Below, piece after piece: positions 1 through 12,480 of a stretch of 64,000 nt of DNA. Numbering within the stretch: the stretch's first letter is position 1; every line of letters starts with the position of its first letter. The stretch spans positions 100,401,383-100,465,382 of the forward strand of contig NC_082596.1 of assembly GCF_030936135.1 (NCBI RefSeq), read 5' to 3'. The notes beneath the pieces were generated by a model. The model was not told where the DNA came from and made no database searches. It saw nothing but the letters and a program-made list of their open reading frames with translations. This stretch comes from Gavia stellata (Eukaryota; Chordata; Aves; Gaviiformes; Gaviidae). Made by a program: the position numbers and the translations under genes.

Positions 1-3000
1 AATCGGTGAATTCAGTCAACTGGGTAAATGGTTACTTTATACACTCAAAAGCAGGGTTCTGCAAGAAGAGTGCAAGAACGCTACACTTCAAAAGGGAGGC
101 GGGGGGGGAAGATCAGGTAATGAAATGCTACCAAAAATGAGAGAGAACTTGTGTATATGTATCTTGACTGTCCAGGAGTAAAAGTTCAAATAAGAGAGTG
201 CAAAGCAGAGGAGAGGGAAGGGAAGCTTCTTTTCAGAAAACATGTTAGAGTAAGTCACTTAGAATTAATTCTGTTGAATCATATTTGCCTTGTAAAATAT
301 CATAAGTAGTAGGATAGATGTGTTGACTAGAATGTCAGAATGGGTTACCTTTCACATATGATATGTAGACATAGAAAAAACACTTAAGTACTTTCTAAAA
401 ATATGACACTATATGCTGTAAGAGAGTACGAGTTCAAATGAGACATTTTTTTCAAAACTTAGGCAGGGGAAAATCAGGCATATTTTAAATTTAGTTTGCT
501 CTAGAGTAGACCACCTAATCAAGAAGAAAAGACACAAGTTATTGCTTTGGGAAATAGAACAGATGGTAAAAACAAATGACTTGGTGCTCCTGGGTGCCTG
601 CAACCATCCACACACTACTTGGGACAAGTTTGTAGTACAGCATCTGTTTCTGAAATGTTTGATTTCATGGAAGAGAATTTTCTGAATCGGAAAGGTATAA
701 AGGGCAAATAATGGGGTGGCTATCCTAAATAAAGAGGAAAATCTAGAAGCTACTAGCTAGGAATTACATGTATTTTGAAGGTTTCAGAATTGATTAATAT
801 TAGTACTTAACTATAGAGGTAAGATCTTGAACTGTAGAATCCTGTGATTTTTTTTAAATTATTTTTATTTTTCCTATAATAAGAGGAGAGTAGGTCCAGA
901 GCCGCTTCTCTGCCCTAAGCTTTAAAGGGCGGGGGGGCAGAAACTGCTGTATCTCTTAATGTGATGTGGTCTAGGGAAGCAGTTTGTCATATCCACCACG
1001 GTTTCGGCTACATCTTGTGCAAAGTATCAGTAAGAGAGGAGGTAGAAATGGGAGGCACGGAGGGAGAGACCCACAGTTCTTGCTGTCCATCAAGCTGTCT
1101 AGGAAATTGATCTGAAAATGTTACTGATAATGGCTTTCAGAATTAATCTCCCTGCTTTTGATAGACTAACAACTACATGCTAACACAGACATTAGTAATA
1201 GAATACTGTAAATATTAGTGACATACCATGATTGTCCTGAATGAGCCAAGTATTATAAAAACTTTAGAAACCTTCTGATGCACATCTCATTGGAAAGGTT
1301 TTTAAGACCACCCAGTCCTATTGCTCGCTTCTTCACCTGTGGTTTCATCTTCCTTTCTTAGTGTTTCTGAATATATATCATACATCTTCGTATTCCTCCA
1401 CTCCTCCCACCTTTATTTTGCCCTTCCCATTATCCAGGAGGGGGTTCTGGAACCTGATTCTACACTGTTCAGGCTTGTCCATTTGAACTTACTGAACAGT
1501 TTGTCTACTGACCAGCAGCAACTCTTAATTTTGCAGTTATATGCCTTTCTTTCATTCTTCCTCTCCCTTCTAGTTGTCTTAATTAGCACAATAGTACTAT
1601 GTGTTTAACAATCCATATTGTGGGAAAGGAATTAGTATTTTAATGAGTGAGAGTCAGATTCGCAGGTGGTGTTTCAGGCTTCTTGCAGCCTGAGTCTATT
1701 TTGAGTCTATTAATTAAAATATATGCTTGTAATAACAAGGCAGGAACTAAATTGTACACGTTTTTCTGCATCATGATGTAGGTCACAAACACCCAAAAAG
1801 TGTTAATGCTTGATACTATGTGTCTAAATGCGCTTTTTCAATCAATGTGATTTACATTGTCATATGTAATTCTGTGTCTCCATGTGTCTAATATAAATAT
1901 TGCTGTGTTTGGACACTTTGATTACTTAAATGCATATGTGGGTAAATATGAACAATGAGGTTCTACTAGGTTAAAGCATAGATTGCAGAGAAAACATGAA
2001 TTTGGGAGCATTGCTTGAGGATAGCTCAGGCAATCAGTAAGCATTAAATTCCCCCTGTGGTGATGAACTTGTTTTCATATATTTTTTTTTTTATTTTAAA
2101 TAAAAAAAGTTTCCCTATGTTTTTATTCTTAAGTATTTTCAAACAGCACAAGTCCAGTTTTGTTTAAGAGAAATAATCAATATGAAGGTTGATCTGTTTT
2201 TATACTTCAAAAATTTTGTCAGAACCAAAGAAGTAGTCTCAAATCTATATGTCTGACTTAAAGTTCTTTAATAAGGTCTAGAAAATAACTTATGGGTGAA
2301 ATTTAATCTGCAAATGGAAGAAGCCTCAGTCAAAATTTTGGGGTCAAATCAAGTACAAAACAAAGTTGTTCTCCTCAGGTCAGAAGTACTAACACTGAAC
2401 TATAATGAGACTGCAATAGTAGCTTATTTTCCAGTTAATTTTTTCCATAATGAACATTACCTGTAATAGAGATTGCCATTAATTTTTGTTATTATTCACT
2501 GATATGCTGCTTATCATAGTTCTGGGATAACAGGCTTTCCTTCTAAAGAATGATACTAGGAATGGTACTTAAACTGAATTACAAAAACCAGTTTTATTTT
2601 AAAGAAAAGATTTAATTTTAAGCGTGTTCCTTTAACAGCAGAAAATCAGTCAAAACCATGTGAAAGAACATGTATTTCATGAAATACACCATTCAACTGG
2701 TTTTTGGTTTTTTTTTTCCACTTTCCCTCATATCTAGAGTCTAAATTTAAAAAGTGAGATAGCATTTTATCCTTTTCTTGATGCTGAAGAACTTCAGATG
2801 TAGGCAGGTATTTTTAGACTTCCCGTGCACATGCAGTGTGGATGGGAATTTATGCCTGCATCCCCAATGCTGCTGAAAGTAAATATAATTAAAGCTTGGG
2901 TATTTATAGCCCTTGTAGAAACTCTCCTAGTTGCATTGTATGATGACCACCTTAGTTACCCTTGGTGAGCTTTGCGGTAGAAGAGTTAAGGCTTTTTTTT

Positions 3001-6000
3001 TCCATGACATAAAAAAAAAAGGCCTGTCAAATTGAGTGTCTGCTTCTTTGCTATTAAAATAATTGCTTTAATAGCAAATAATTATTTTAACAGCAGAAGA
3101 GCAGCCTTTCTTAACTTGGGGGAATTATCTAATTTAATGAGGAAGAACAGAAAATACCCATCTAACAAAATGTTGTAAAAAATGCCATGGAAGTGATCTC
3201 TAAACAATTAACCTAAGAGTTATGTTCCAAGTAAAAAGTAGAGCATGCCACAAAGTGCTTTTTAATATATCTCACTGATAGAGTACATTATGTAAATAAG
3301 TAAAAATATCTTGCTTGTTGTGCCTAGAGTACAAAAAGGGTTTTTGTTATTAGAGTAGCTGTCTCTTTTGCCCTTCAGATGTTTTTTCACTGCGCTGACG
3401 GAATGGAGGAGGACTAGTTTTCCAGACCTTATTTTTGATTTACATCAGAGAAATGTGAAGATTGAGAATTATCAGTATAAAATTATGGGGAGGAGATACT
3501 GTATTTGCTGCAAAATCTGAAGTATAGTTCAGCATTTTCATAACCAAGTGCTTACCCATTACAGACTTTGAAAAAGGGTATTATGACTTCAAGTGTACAA
3601 CACACGGAACTTAGTGACAGTGGTTTTGGTATCTGCTCATACTTAAATATTTTTCTTCACTTTCGGTGATTTTTAGATGGCCTTACAGTACACATGTTGC
3701 TCTTTTCATGCTCTTTGTTGCTTTGTTCTACAGATTCATACCAAGCACCAGCTTCCAACTACCATTAATTATAACTAACTGCAGGTGGTCAAAAGCATCT
3801 TCTCCTAAATGGTACTGCAGGGTATTTTTGTCCTGAATATACTGTACTTGTAGAAGCTTGGGCAATTTGTGAGGCACTCAGTGTTACATTTTAATAGCTT
3901 CCACTTTTTGTTTGTAATGCCTTTAAAAATTCTGGAGTTTTTCCCCTTAAGAGTGTTATTGTCTTTCACTTGGCTAATGCTGATTAACTCTCTTACTATT
4001 TTTGCTGAGCTAGAAACATACGTCCTTGTGTTTTAATTGATTTGTCTGTGCACTTCTATCAGACTATACAGCTTTTTGAATAGTCTTTTCATTTCCATGC
4101 CAGCAGTAAGAAAAGCAGATTTTCTTGTACTGCCTGAACTGGGGGTTGTGACAGTTCAAAATTGCGGAATTTGTTATGGAAATGCGTGTGCAGCGCTATG
4201 CTTGTATTCTGGCTGGTGAGTCCTGTAGGAAGAACTACTTGGGTTTAAGCACAGCTGCAAGATACCCGCTTTTCTGTTGTTGCTGCGGTTACTATGCTTT
4301 TAACTTGCTGTTAATAGAGCTTTAATGCTATGTGGCATTAGTTTAGAATTCCTTCCTGCAGCTCCTTGAAATTCTTCTTCCTCAGTATTTTTCCAGTAGT
4401 TCATCTTATAGTACATACCCTTATTTTCTTTTTACCTCTACATGTTTAAAGCTTTCCAATTCTAAGCCAAGTGCTGGGCTGTGTGAGAGAACAGTAAGGA
4501 GAAGCAGCAAATGTTATAGACAGCTCTTGAAATGAAAGGGCTGGTGTGTCACAAGGTGAAATTTAACATGAGACTTAGTTTTGAACACCAGCTTTTCACT
4601 TGTAGAGCTGAGTAAATGAGTATGTATAGCTCTTCTGTGATTTAAAGTTTGTGGAACATATTTGTTTCCAGCTGTCGGGTGCCCAAGATCAAATTTGCAA
4701 TGAACCTGCGTTATCCATGAAATCTGGTGTTTGTAGAACAATGCATAAGGAATATGCCATCTGTTTAGCTTTTGAGAAGGGGAATAACCTTGGTTAGCTT
4801 TAAAAGTCTAAACATGAAAAATATTAGGCATGTCTAGCTAGTGATTTCTCTGTTAAAACTGTCCTCTGCAGATGTGTCCTTTTTCATTGACCGCAGGTGT
4901 TGTCAAGATGACCAGGTTAAGCTTGATGGCTAACTTAGCTAACTGAAAATGAAGTGAGGTGAATCCTGCACTGATTGGTTTAAGTATTGGTGAGATAAGA
5001 AAGGGTAGTTGATATGAAGACACATTTTGTTCCTGATGCAGTTTTTGTAGTCTGTTTTCAGGACTACCCCATTTGTAATTCAGTTGTAGTAGGTTAATGT
5101 GAGGAAACAGATTGTCTAACCTGATAAGCTAACTTCATTACAGAGGAATGAGGAGACCTAGAACTGCTAATCAAGGAACAGTAATACAGGTGATACAGGA
5201 TGGGAATAGTTCTTGTACAGCTGGCTTGAAAAACTCTGAAGTAATAAAAGACTTGTAGTGAAGCTTTGAGGATGTTGCTGACTTGAACTTAAAAGACTTT
5301 GAAAGGTATAGTTAAGATCTGTAATTGCAGATGACTATCTGAGCCAGTCCTCTGATAAAAGTAAAGGTAGGCTTGAAGCTCTTTGTTAATCTTAGCCACA
5401 ATTCTGGTGGCAAGGAATATGATAGTTGGAGGCTTCTTCCTGACTGATTTCGCAGCTGTTAAGATCTGGGTTAAAATAAGCAAGTGACTGCTGTTGACTT
5501 AAGAACTCTGGTGACCAACAGGACCTCAAACTGTAGGAGTAAGTGATAGTACTTTAAATATGTTTATGAAGTATGGACAGGTTCCAGTTTTTTTACTGTA
5601 GTAATTTGAATCATGCCATTGCTATCTTAATAATGTGAGCTAGCACATACTGAACAGTTAAGTGTTAAGCTATGCTGTTTCTTAGTAACTACTGTATGAC
5701 TATTGCTCAAAATGGAAAACAACTTTCAATTTTTCTATCCTGTCTGAAATTGCCTGAAAAAAACTTACTCCTATACTTATAATACACCTTGAAATACAAA
5801 GCAGTCAATTTGCCTGTGAGGCAAGACTACCTGCTAGATTAACATGAAAGACTTGTGTGTGTTGTGGAACTCCTCCCCACCCCTCCCAATACTATATGCT
5901 AGCCCCATGAATAGATAGATGCATTAAATTCAAGCAAGCTAATGCCCTTTTTCCCCCTCTCTATCATACATATGTATATTCCACCCTCCAGGTCTGTTCA

Positions 6001-6204
6001 TTTGAGTAAATTAGAAATAAATAAATATTTTGGCTGTGAATTTTAATATGTGACATTAAGATAGAATACTGCTGGACTGTAACAACATTTTATGTGAGTT
6101 GAAATCCGCTGTAAAACTACCCCCTTTATTTTACCTTACCACATTATGACAAAAATGATGCAGTGCCTTGTATTATCGGTACCTTGTATTTCTTCCCCAT
6201 GCAG
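1..6204 (+). other. EEF1E1: Probable EEF1E1 intron (last intron, 3' part)
   Basis: This AT-rich stretch lies directly upstream of the EEF1E1 last exon and ends in a pyrimidine-rich tract and an AG acceptor at 6203-6204. I looked for the preceding exon, which should encode the end of the GST-like domain (a tyrosine-rich segment ending near His-Arg-Phe-Ile in human, from memory), and did not recognise it. The open frames here are short and resemble nothing known. Homopolymer runs occur (for example a T run near 2080), but no transposon could be named. Confidence 0.6.
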
Positions 6205-6345
6205 GTGGACCTCACAGTGCAAGAAAAGGAGCAATACCTTAACGTGTCTCGTTGGTTCAACCACATTCAGCATTATCCAGGTGTCCGACAACATCTGCCT
6301 AATGTCATCTTTATCAAGAACAGATTATACACTAACGCTCATTAA
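6205..6345 (+). CDS. EEF1E1: EEF1E1 (AIMP3/p18) last coding exon, partial gene
   Basis: This exon encodes the last 46 residues of eukaryotic elongation factor 1 epsilon-1 (AIMP3/p18), a small GST-fold scaffold that docks in the cytosolic multi-tRNA-synthetase complex and is also linked to DNA-damage signalling. It starts after an AG acceptor at 6203-6204 in phase 0 with VDLTVQEKEQYLNVSRWF, continues with a HIQHYPGVRQHLP segment, and ends FIKNRLYTNAH before a TAA at 6343-6345. From memory the human protein (174 residues) ends almost identically (VDLTVQEKEKYLNVSRWF, then NRLYTNSH), so this covers roughly residues 129-174. An open frame extends upstream through the acceptor to an ATG at 6163, but that part is intronic. 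The N-terminal exons are not in the window as far as I can see. Identification is firm. The exon's phase is inferred from the homologue. Confidence 0.96.
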   Translation: MDLTVQEKEQYLNVSRWFNHIQHYPGVRQHLPNVIFIKNRLYTNAH

Positions 6346-6870
6346 GGAAAATCTTAATGTCATGTTGGAAGGGAGTTTAGGAGTTTAGAAGTTATACTGT
6401 CCAAAACCACTAACTTGCATATACTGGTTTGTAACCTTCTGTATGTGAACCAAAACTGTTGATGCCTCAAATCATACAATTGCATTGAATTGCTATTGTT
6501 CATTCAAGAATTTGAACTAGTTAAAGAATTGTATCATGTATCTGATTAAATGCAACAATGGCAGAAAGATGGAAATTGAGTTTTAATTCACTATTTTTTA
6601 AAAATGAAAAGTTCTTTCAGTTAAACATTCAACTGTAATTACATGGTCTTTGTAGGAAAGAATTACTTATTTTCCTTCAATTATTCACTCCTTTTGCTAT
6701 TTATTGAATTTTTACATATGTCCCGCTTTCATTTTATTTTCCATGGATGTTTACACTAGTTTTGTAAAAGTTAAGAGCTATATTGTGTGCCAAGGATGTG
6801 AAAAAGGGAACATGCAAATGTTACAAAATATTTATGTGACTGAATAAATTATTTTAAAACTGTAGTCTTA
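6346..6870 (+). other. EEF1E1: EEF1E1 3' UTR
   Basis: An AT-rich sequence of about 0.5 kb follows the EEF1E1 stop codon and ends at a canonical AATAAA (6843-6848), followed by T/GT-rich sequence around 6863-6900 as expected for a polyadenylation site. The exact cleavage point is inferred and cannot be read from genomic DNA. In human, some transcripts read through from this gene into BLOC1S5, so this end may not be used every time. Confidence 0.7.
6843..6848 (+). terminator. EEF1E1: Candidate EEF1E1 poly(A) signal AATAAA
   Basis: A canonical AATAAA lies 498 bases past the EEF1E1 stop codon, with U/GU-rich sequence downstream. It is the first AATAAA I see after the stop codon. Confidence 0.65.
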
Positions 6871-9800
6871 ATTTGGCTGTGAAACTTTTTAGGGTTTTTT
6901 TCAGTAAAGAAAATGAGGATTTTAAAAGGTTAGTTTACTTACTACTTCATTTTGTGTAATGTGGACTTTTATTTTGATTCTAGAAGCATTTTCTTTCAAA
7001 CTGGGTAACAAAGCTATCATTTTTCAAGATTTTGCATGTCTTACTTGATAATGGTATTTCCACACGCAAGTTTCAAGATCCTAAAAAAACCAACCAAAAC
7101 CAACCCTCAGCTTAGGATAATAATGAGCTAGTCTGTCAAGTTCACTCTCAATGCCTCAAAGTTTGTTTTAAAACCAAAGACACTATTGTTGAATCAGGTC
7201 ATTTCACTGTAGAATGTGGTCCCTCCATTTTTATTTTTAACAAATTTAAAAGTGCTAACATAATGCCCTAGGGATAATCTGTATTGGGTAATCACCTTCT
7301 GCACAATACAGTTAACACTTCTTCTAAAACATTGAAAGAAATACAAAAATATTTTGATATTTTAATTGATAAACTTCTATGTTGGTTTCTACAGCAGTGT
7401 TCAGCAAACAACTTCGCAGTTGTACTTAACTTGTGTGATGCTTTAGGAGCCTCCCACCCAGTAAGGTAGATACCTTTATATCTTGGATAGCTGTTTGAGT
7501 GTTTCAAGTGTTACAAGGTCTTAAAGAAGTAGGTAGATAATGAGATAAGGTAATTAAAATACATCCTAACACATAAAAGGACAGATGAAAATTGCATGAA
7601 TAAGCTTAACTTGGACAATTGCAGGCTCTCTAATAGGTGTTTTCTGTATATACGTAATTTCTTCAGAGGGTTTACAGGCACACAGTGTTACTTTTAGGAA
7701 TGTCGTCTTGTTAAAAATGAAAATATTCTGGTTTGGTTTAAAAAAGTTTTCATCGTTTCCCAGGGGGCTTAATTCTCAGCTTCTACCCTTTCTCCTGTTA
7801 CTCTTGTTCCTTGCTATTTAGAAGCAGGCCTTGTGTACTTAATTGTGAAGATCTCACTGAAGTCTTGATCTGTTCAAGAATTGTGGAGTGGGCTTTAGTG
7901 CAGATGTACATTAGAAACTTCATACTCTAAACTTCTCATATTTGACTACCTGAGGGCTTCAGGTTTTTACTGTCAGCACTTGCACTTTTAATTCCCAATT
8001 TATTCAAACATTTATTACCTAGTAGTATGTATATAAGTGGGTTTGCTTTTTTTTTCCCCCCACTTATGGTTGGGAGCAAGTCATGATGAGACTTGGAAAA
8101 ATACCTGCACGTCTACTAAATTCTACTGTAATGAACCATTTTCTGTTCCGGGAGGGGAGCATCAGTGGGAATCATCCATGCATTTGGTCAGGATTTGGGG
8201 AAGTTTCATATTCATCTTACACATTGTTTGGTTTTAGATATGTTATTGCAAATGAGAATGATTTCAGTTTTGTAAAGTGTATGTGTAAGTCTTCATCTAT
8301 GGAAATAACAGCTTACATTACAGCTAAGAACACTGAAATGGAACCAGAACTAAAAAATGTTGTTGAAAACAATACTGTTGTCTTTTCAGGCAAGTTTTGT
8401 AGGATTGATGTTACAAAGTGTCTTTTTTTTTTAAATCCCAAACAGCTGCTGTTTCCAAGTGTTGGGATTTCTCTAGGTGGCTACATGCTACTGCTGCAGT
8501 ATCCCCTAGCCTCTTGTGCCAGTTTTATTTTCTCTGGTGTAGAACAGAAGTGTAACTTGCTGCTGAAATGTTTTTTTTTTTTTTTTAAAAAAAAAAAGAA
8601 AAAAGTTCAGCTAACAAAGATGAAGTGTTTAGAAGTGGATTAGTAAAATTTAACTCTATACTGTCTGAAAGGCATCTGGTCATTGTCATATGTTAGCTTG
8701 AGCATTTCAATTTTCTTTCCCCTGCATGGAGAAACTTAAGGGGGTAGAGGGTTAAAAGCAAAAAAGGATGAATTGAGACTTTGCCTTTAGAGAGATGACT
8801 GGGAAAACCAGATGGTATTGATTTCCTCCCCTCTCCCTCTTTAATGCCTTTTGATCATCAAGGACAACTAAATCTGAAAAAAAAAAAAGCCCACCAAAAA
8901 AACCACCAAACTCCTGAAAAATCATAAAAATGTAGCTTGGTCTATCTGAGATTGTATGAGGTACATTTTTTTTGAAGATGATGCTTCATATTGTTTACAG
9001 ATGAAGTATAGCGTACGTGGGCTCTCAAATTGACGTTGATAGTCTGTATAAAGAGTGTGTGTGGGTAAACGTTCTGCTGCTTCTAAAGCTACTACTGCTT
9101 GTCTTTCTGTTTCTGTAATATTTTATTGTACTTTCACTGAACATTAGTAAAAGTGACTTTCCTCCCTTGCAACCCCCTTCTCCTTTCTTAAAATTTCAGT
9201 TGCTGAAGGGCACAGTAAATACTGTGATGTTTTACTTTCGTTGCCTCGCAGTTTGATGATGATGATGACCAGAGTGATGTGTGGAATTTATTTTCACAGC
9301 ATTTCATGAATAGTGACGCTTTCATTTGTTAATGTTTCTCATCATTGCAGTATTATTATTTTGCATAATTGTTCTATCTAATTTATTCAAGGGGTCTGAC
9401 ATGTTATGGTCTTTTAAGTATGTGCCTCTAGGACTTGAGGTTGTTGCCATATGGTGAGATAGTGCTTCATGACAACCTTTCAGCAACTGAAAAATTCAAC
9501 AGTGAAATAAATATGATAATTGTAAGTGTTCAGTGAAATCTTACAGTTACCACTTCGACTTGTCTTTTTGCCCTTGATGCAAAGATGACCGCTGCTTGCA
9601 GACAAGCCAGGTTGAAACAGATGTTCAAGTATTGCATTGGGTATGTTAGAAACGAGCTGATGATTTTTAGTCATCTTTGTATGTGTAGCTTCATTTTCAA
9701 GTGAGCTGTCAGAGTTCACGTTGACTTCAGAAGTCTCTAGGGGCAGTTCTTGCACTGAGACTTACAACTGTGCAACAGTGACATACAGAAAAATCCAGGT

Positions 9801-11560
9801 TTACTACGGGATTAGAGAAGAGTGAGTAGGAATGAGAAATTTGAGATCTTTGTTACACTGAACAAAAAAAACTAGTTCCAGTTTAGACCTGGGTACTAAG
9901 AAAACCTGACCATTCAGATGGAACTTAAGTGTAGGCTTTTCAGCAGCAAAACTGTAAAGAATTTTTTTATGATAGCTTAAATGTATAACATGCTTTTTGT
10001 CGGGTTCCTTTTGAGTCATCAGTGATTTGCCTACCAGGTTGGCATCCCAGCTTTCCACACAGAAGCCAAGTTAGGGGGTACCACTTCTGGTTAGCAATGT
10101 TTTAATTCAAGCAAAGTCAAATCAAGCAAGTTTTGTTACCTTTCTTCACTGCCCACCCACAGTAAGTACTTGCTTTCAAGAGGTTTCCACCGATTGAATT
10201 GCCAGAGATTCTCTGGGTAGAATGCATAACATCTGGATAGTGAAGTCTCCTAGCTAGCGTCTTAGCTGTTTGCCTGTAAGAGGTGGTATTTCCACATCCC
10301 TTTAATCTTTTTTTCTTATAATCCTTCTCTATACTCTACTGCACCGTCTTCAAATTATTTTTAAACTGAAGTAGCCCTTCTCCCAGGAGTTTCTTACTAC
10401 CATCTGCATCTTTGGAAGACCATAGGCCTAGAAATGGGGAACTTAGTTTTTGTAAGGTAAATCTTAAACCTCCCAATAGGTGTTATAGCTCATTGAAATA
10501 TCTTGATAAAATAATTCTTCAACTTCTCTTTCTTTCTCTCTCACACACACTATTTCAATGGTAATCATAGCTGATGGAACAGTAATCTAGACTCTTCAGC
10601 ATGGGTGTGGATCCTGGGTTATTCGCAGCGAGTTGAGACTAACGTTTAAGATGGACATGAGTACTTTGCAGTTCAAGTAAGACACTCATGTATATTAACT
10701 ATTTTATATGAAAATGTGACTTAGAAAAGTTAACATGGTTTTGTCCATGAAATAAAATACACCCAAGTAACATTACAGATGAGAGCTCTAGAACTTGGGC
10801 ATCTTTATTCTCCTCTTGGTTAAAAAGCAATAGATGATTAAAACTGCTCCTCAGTACTGTGGATTTGGAAGAGACAAGGACAAGGTACTTAAGAGATTAG
10901 CTGAGAGAGATGACAATAAAGGAATAGGTAACACCTATGAAATCATTATCAAGAAATCCAGTGTAAGCTCTTTATTCAGAGGTCTGGTTCATGTATGTAA
11001 TTTTTTTTTACCTCTATTTTTTGCTAGGAAGAGGGATCTGTAGGTCTATTTGATTTTTTTTTTCTTTTGATTTTCAATTTTATCACTTCTAATCTTTGGT
11101 GTGTTTCACGGTCTTTTACTTCAAAGTGTAATTGCAATGATGCAGCTGCTTAATGGATTAATACAGTTAATATTTTCCCCCTAAGAGCAGTATTTCTTCT
11201 TTGCATCTATAATTAGATCATGCGGCTGCTGTCCCTAACGGAAACACCAGGTTTCGTATTCACCATACACCTGAGCACATGCTTACTCATTTGGTAATCC
11301 TAATTTTTGTTGTGGATTTATTGAAACTGAATTGTATTTTGCACATTTTTTTGTGTTTGAACTGTATTGTAAAAGACGTGTGAGGGGAGATGGATCATGC
11401 AACCCTTCTACGCCGAGCTTTCGGATGCGGGTTGGGTCTTTGTATCCCACTGCCGCATGTCTCAAATATTAGATTTATAGTACTTCAGAGTCCAGCTCCA
11501 GGGCGACATACAAAGATATCACAGATTTCGGGGGGGAGATTGATTTTGTAGCAATGGTTA
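6871..11560. other. Intergenic, EEF1E1-BLOC1S5 spacer, left part
   Basis: AT-rich sequence with no recognisable exon, RNA gene or named repeat. It holds a T16-A11 self-complementary run (8571-8597), a short pyrimidine plus CA stretch (about 10526-10550), and an open frame of 186 codons at 8083-8643 that shows no family features and ends in the translated T/A run. I treat that frame as chance. Confidence 0.55.
8571..8597. repeat. T16-A11 homopolymer palindrome
   Basis: Sixteen T are followed directly by eleven A, forming a perfect 11-bp inverted repeat with no spacer. This is simple sequence. It could be two abutting retroposon tails or slippage, and nothing flanking it identifies a retroposon. 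Confidence 0.8.
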
Positions 11561-11589
11561 CTTGTTGCTGCTCTGTGCACGTTCCTGCA

Positions 11590-12480
11590 GGCGTGGCCTT
11601 TATTTTCCGCGCTGGTAGTGACTACAGTGACTGTGGCTGCTGCAGAACACCCCGCGTCCCATCTCTCACTCTGCAGGCAGGCAGGAGGTGAGTAATTTTT
11701 CGTTGTTGCTGCATCTGAAGGATTCCCCTTTCCCCTCCCATGCTACCTTGGCCCCTTTAGGAAGATTTTCGTCCATTAAACTTTTCGTTCTCTGTTGGAA
11801 GAACTAAATCTCTTTCAGCATTTCCAGGCTGGTGATCTAATTTGACAGTTCGTCGGTGATGTCTATTCCACTTCAGAGAGGCAGGTAGCCTCGGGCTAGC
11901 CAGCTGCATTGTGGATTCTGCAGATTTGGCTTGCTGTTCCTGCTGGGTGTCATCTGTCTTCTTAGTCTTGCGGTGGATAATTTTTGTCCTCCCTAGCATC
12001 ATCTGCCTGAGCAGTTTCTGCCTGGCAGGCCTGTCTGTCCAGGTTGAGCATCAAATACAGTAGCTGCACGGCTAATCTGACAAGGCACTCCTCCAAACAG
12101 CGCAGCCCCAGGCCTGCTTTGGCCAGCATCGGCATCGCGGCCCGCAAACTTCCAGCCATCACGATGGCGGTCTCGGTCTCCCATCACGGGTGCAGCCCAT
12201 GGACTTATTCTGCTGGCGCAAAGTATGTCCCCCGCCTCGCCCTCTTAAGGGCCGTCGCTCCGATTCCTCCCGTCTCGGCAGACGTCTGCCTCAACAGGTT
12301 TGGGTTTCCCTGCCTGTTGCCGGCATTTGACTCGTACACCGCCACTTGGATGAAACAATCCTTTAGTGGATTATCATCGCTAGACAGCCCGTGGGGGAAA
12401 TGACAGGACTCGGCACGTTCATCTGAAGATTCTGCAATTCGGAGTGCTGCTAATGCTAATGGGAAGTGGCAGGGTGATCC
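11590..12480 (-). other. GC-rich block with stacked minus-strand open frames, unidentified
   Basis: This block is clearly richer in G+C and CpG than its surroundings. On the minus strand one frame runs from about 12475 down to 11962 with only two stops (near 12205 and 12187). It includes a stretch of about 90 open codons ending in RRGTYFAPAE, then a hydrophobic stretch (about 12160-12040). Reading then seems to shift frame into an 81-codon frame (12002-11757) with a basic, glutamine-rich start (TKIIHRKTKK). An AATAAA on the minus strand lies near 11605. I do not recognise the protein. It could be a decayed retrocopy, an exon of a poorly annotated transcript, a CpG-rich regulatory region, or chance. 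No poly(A) tail, splice structure or target-site duplication was seen. Confidence 0.3.

Noticed and set aside
6146..6388. 80-codon frame overlapping the EEF1E1 last exon
   Set aside because: It is in a different frame from the conserved EEF1E1 peptide, so it is a shadow frame.
8083..8643. 186-codon plus-strand open frame
   Set aside because: No recognisable domain or homology, no promoter or splice context, and its end translates the T16-A11 run into Phe and Lys repeats. Likely chance in AT-rich DNA.
12044..12403. 119-codon plus-strand frame in the GC-rich block
   Set aside because: Shadow of the longer minus-strand reading. No known protein features.
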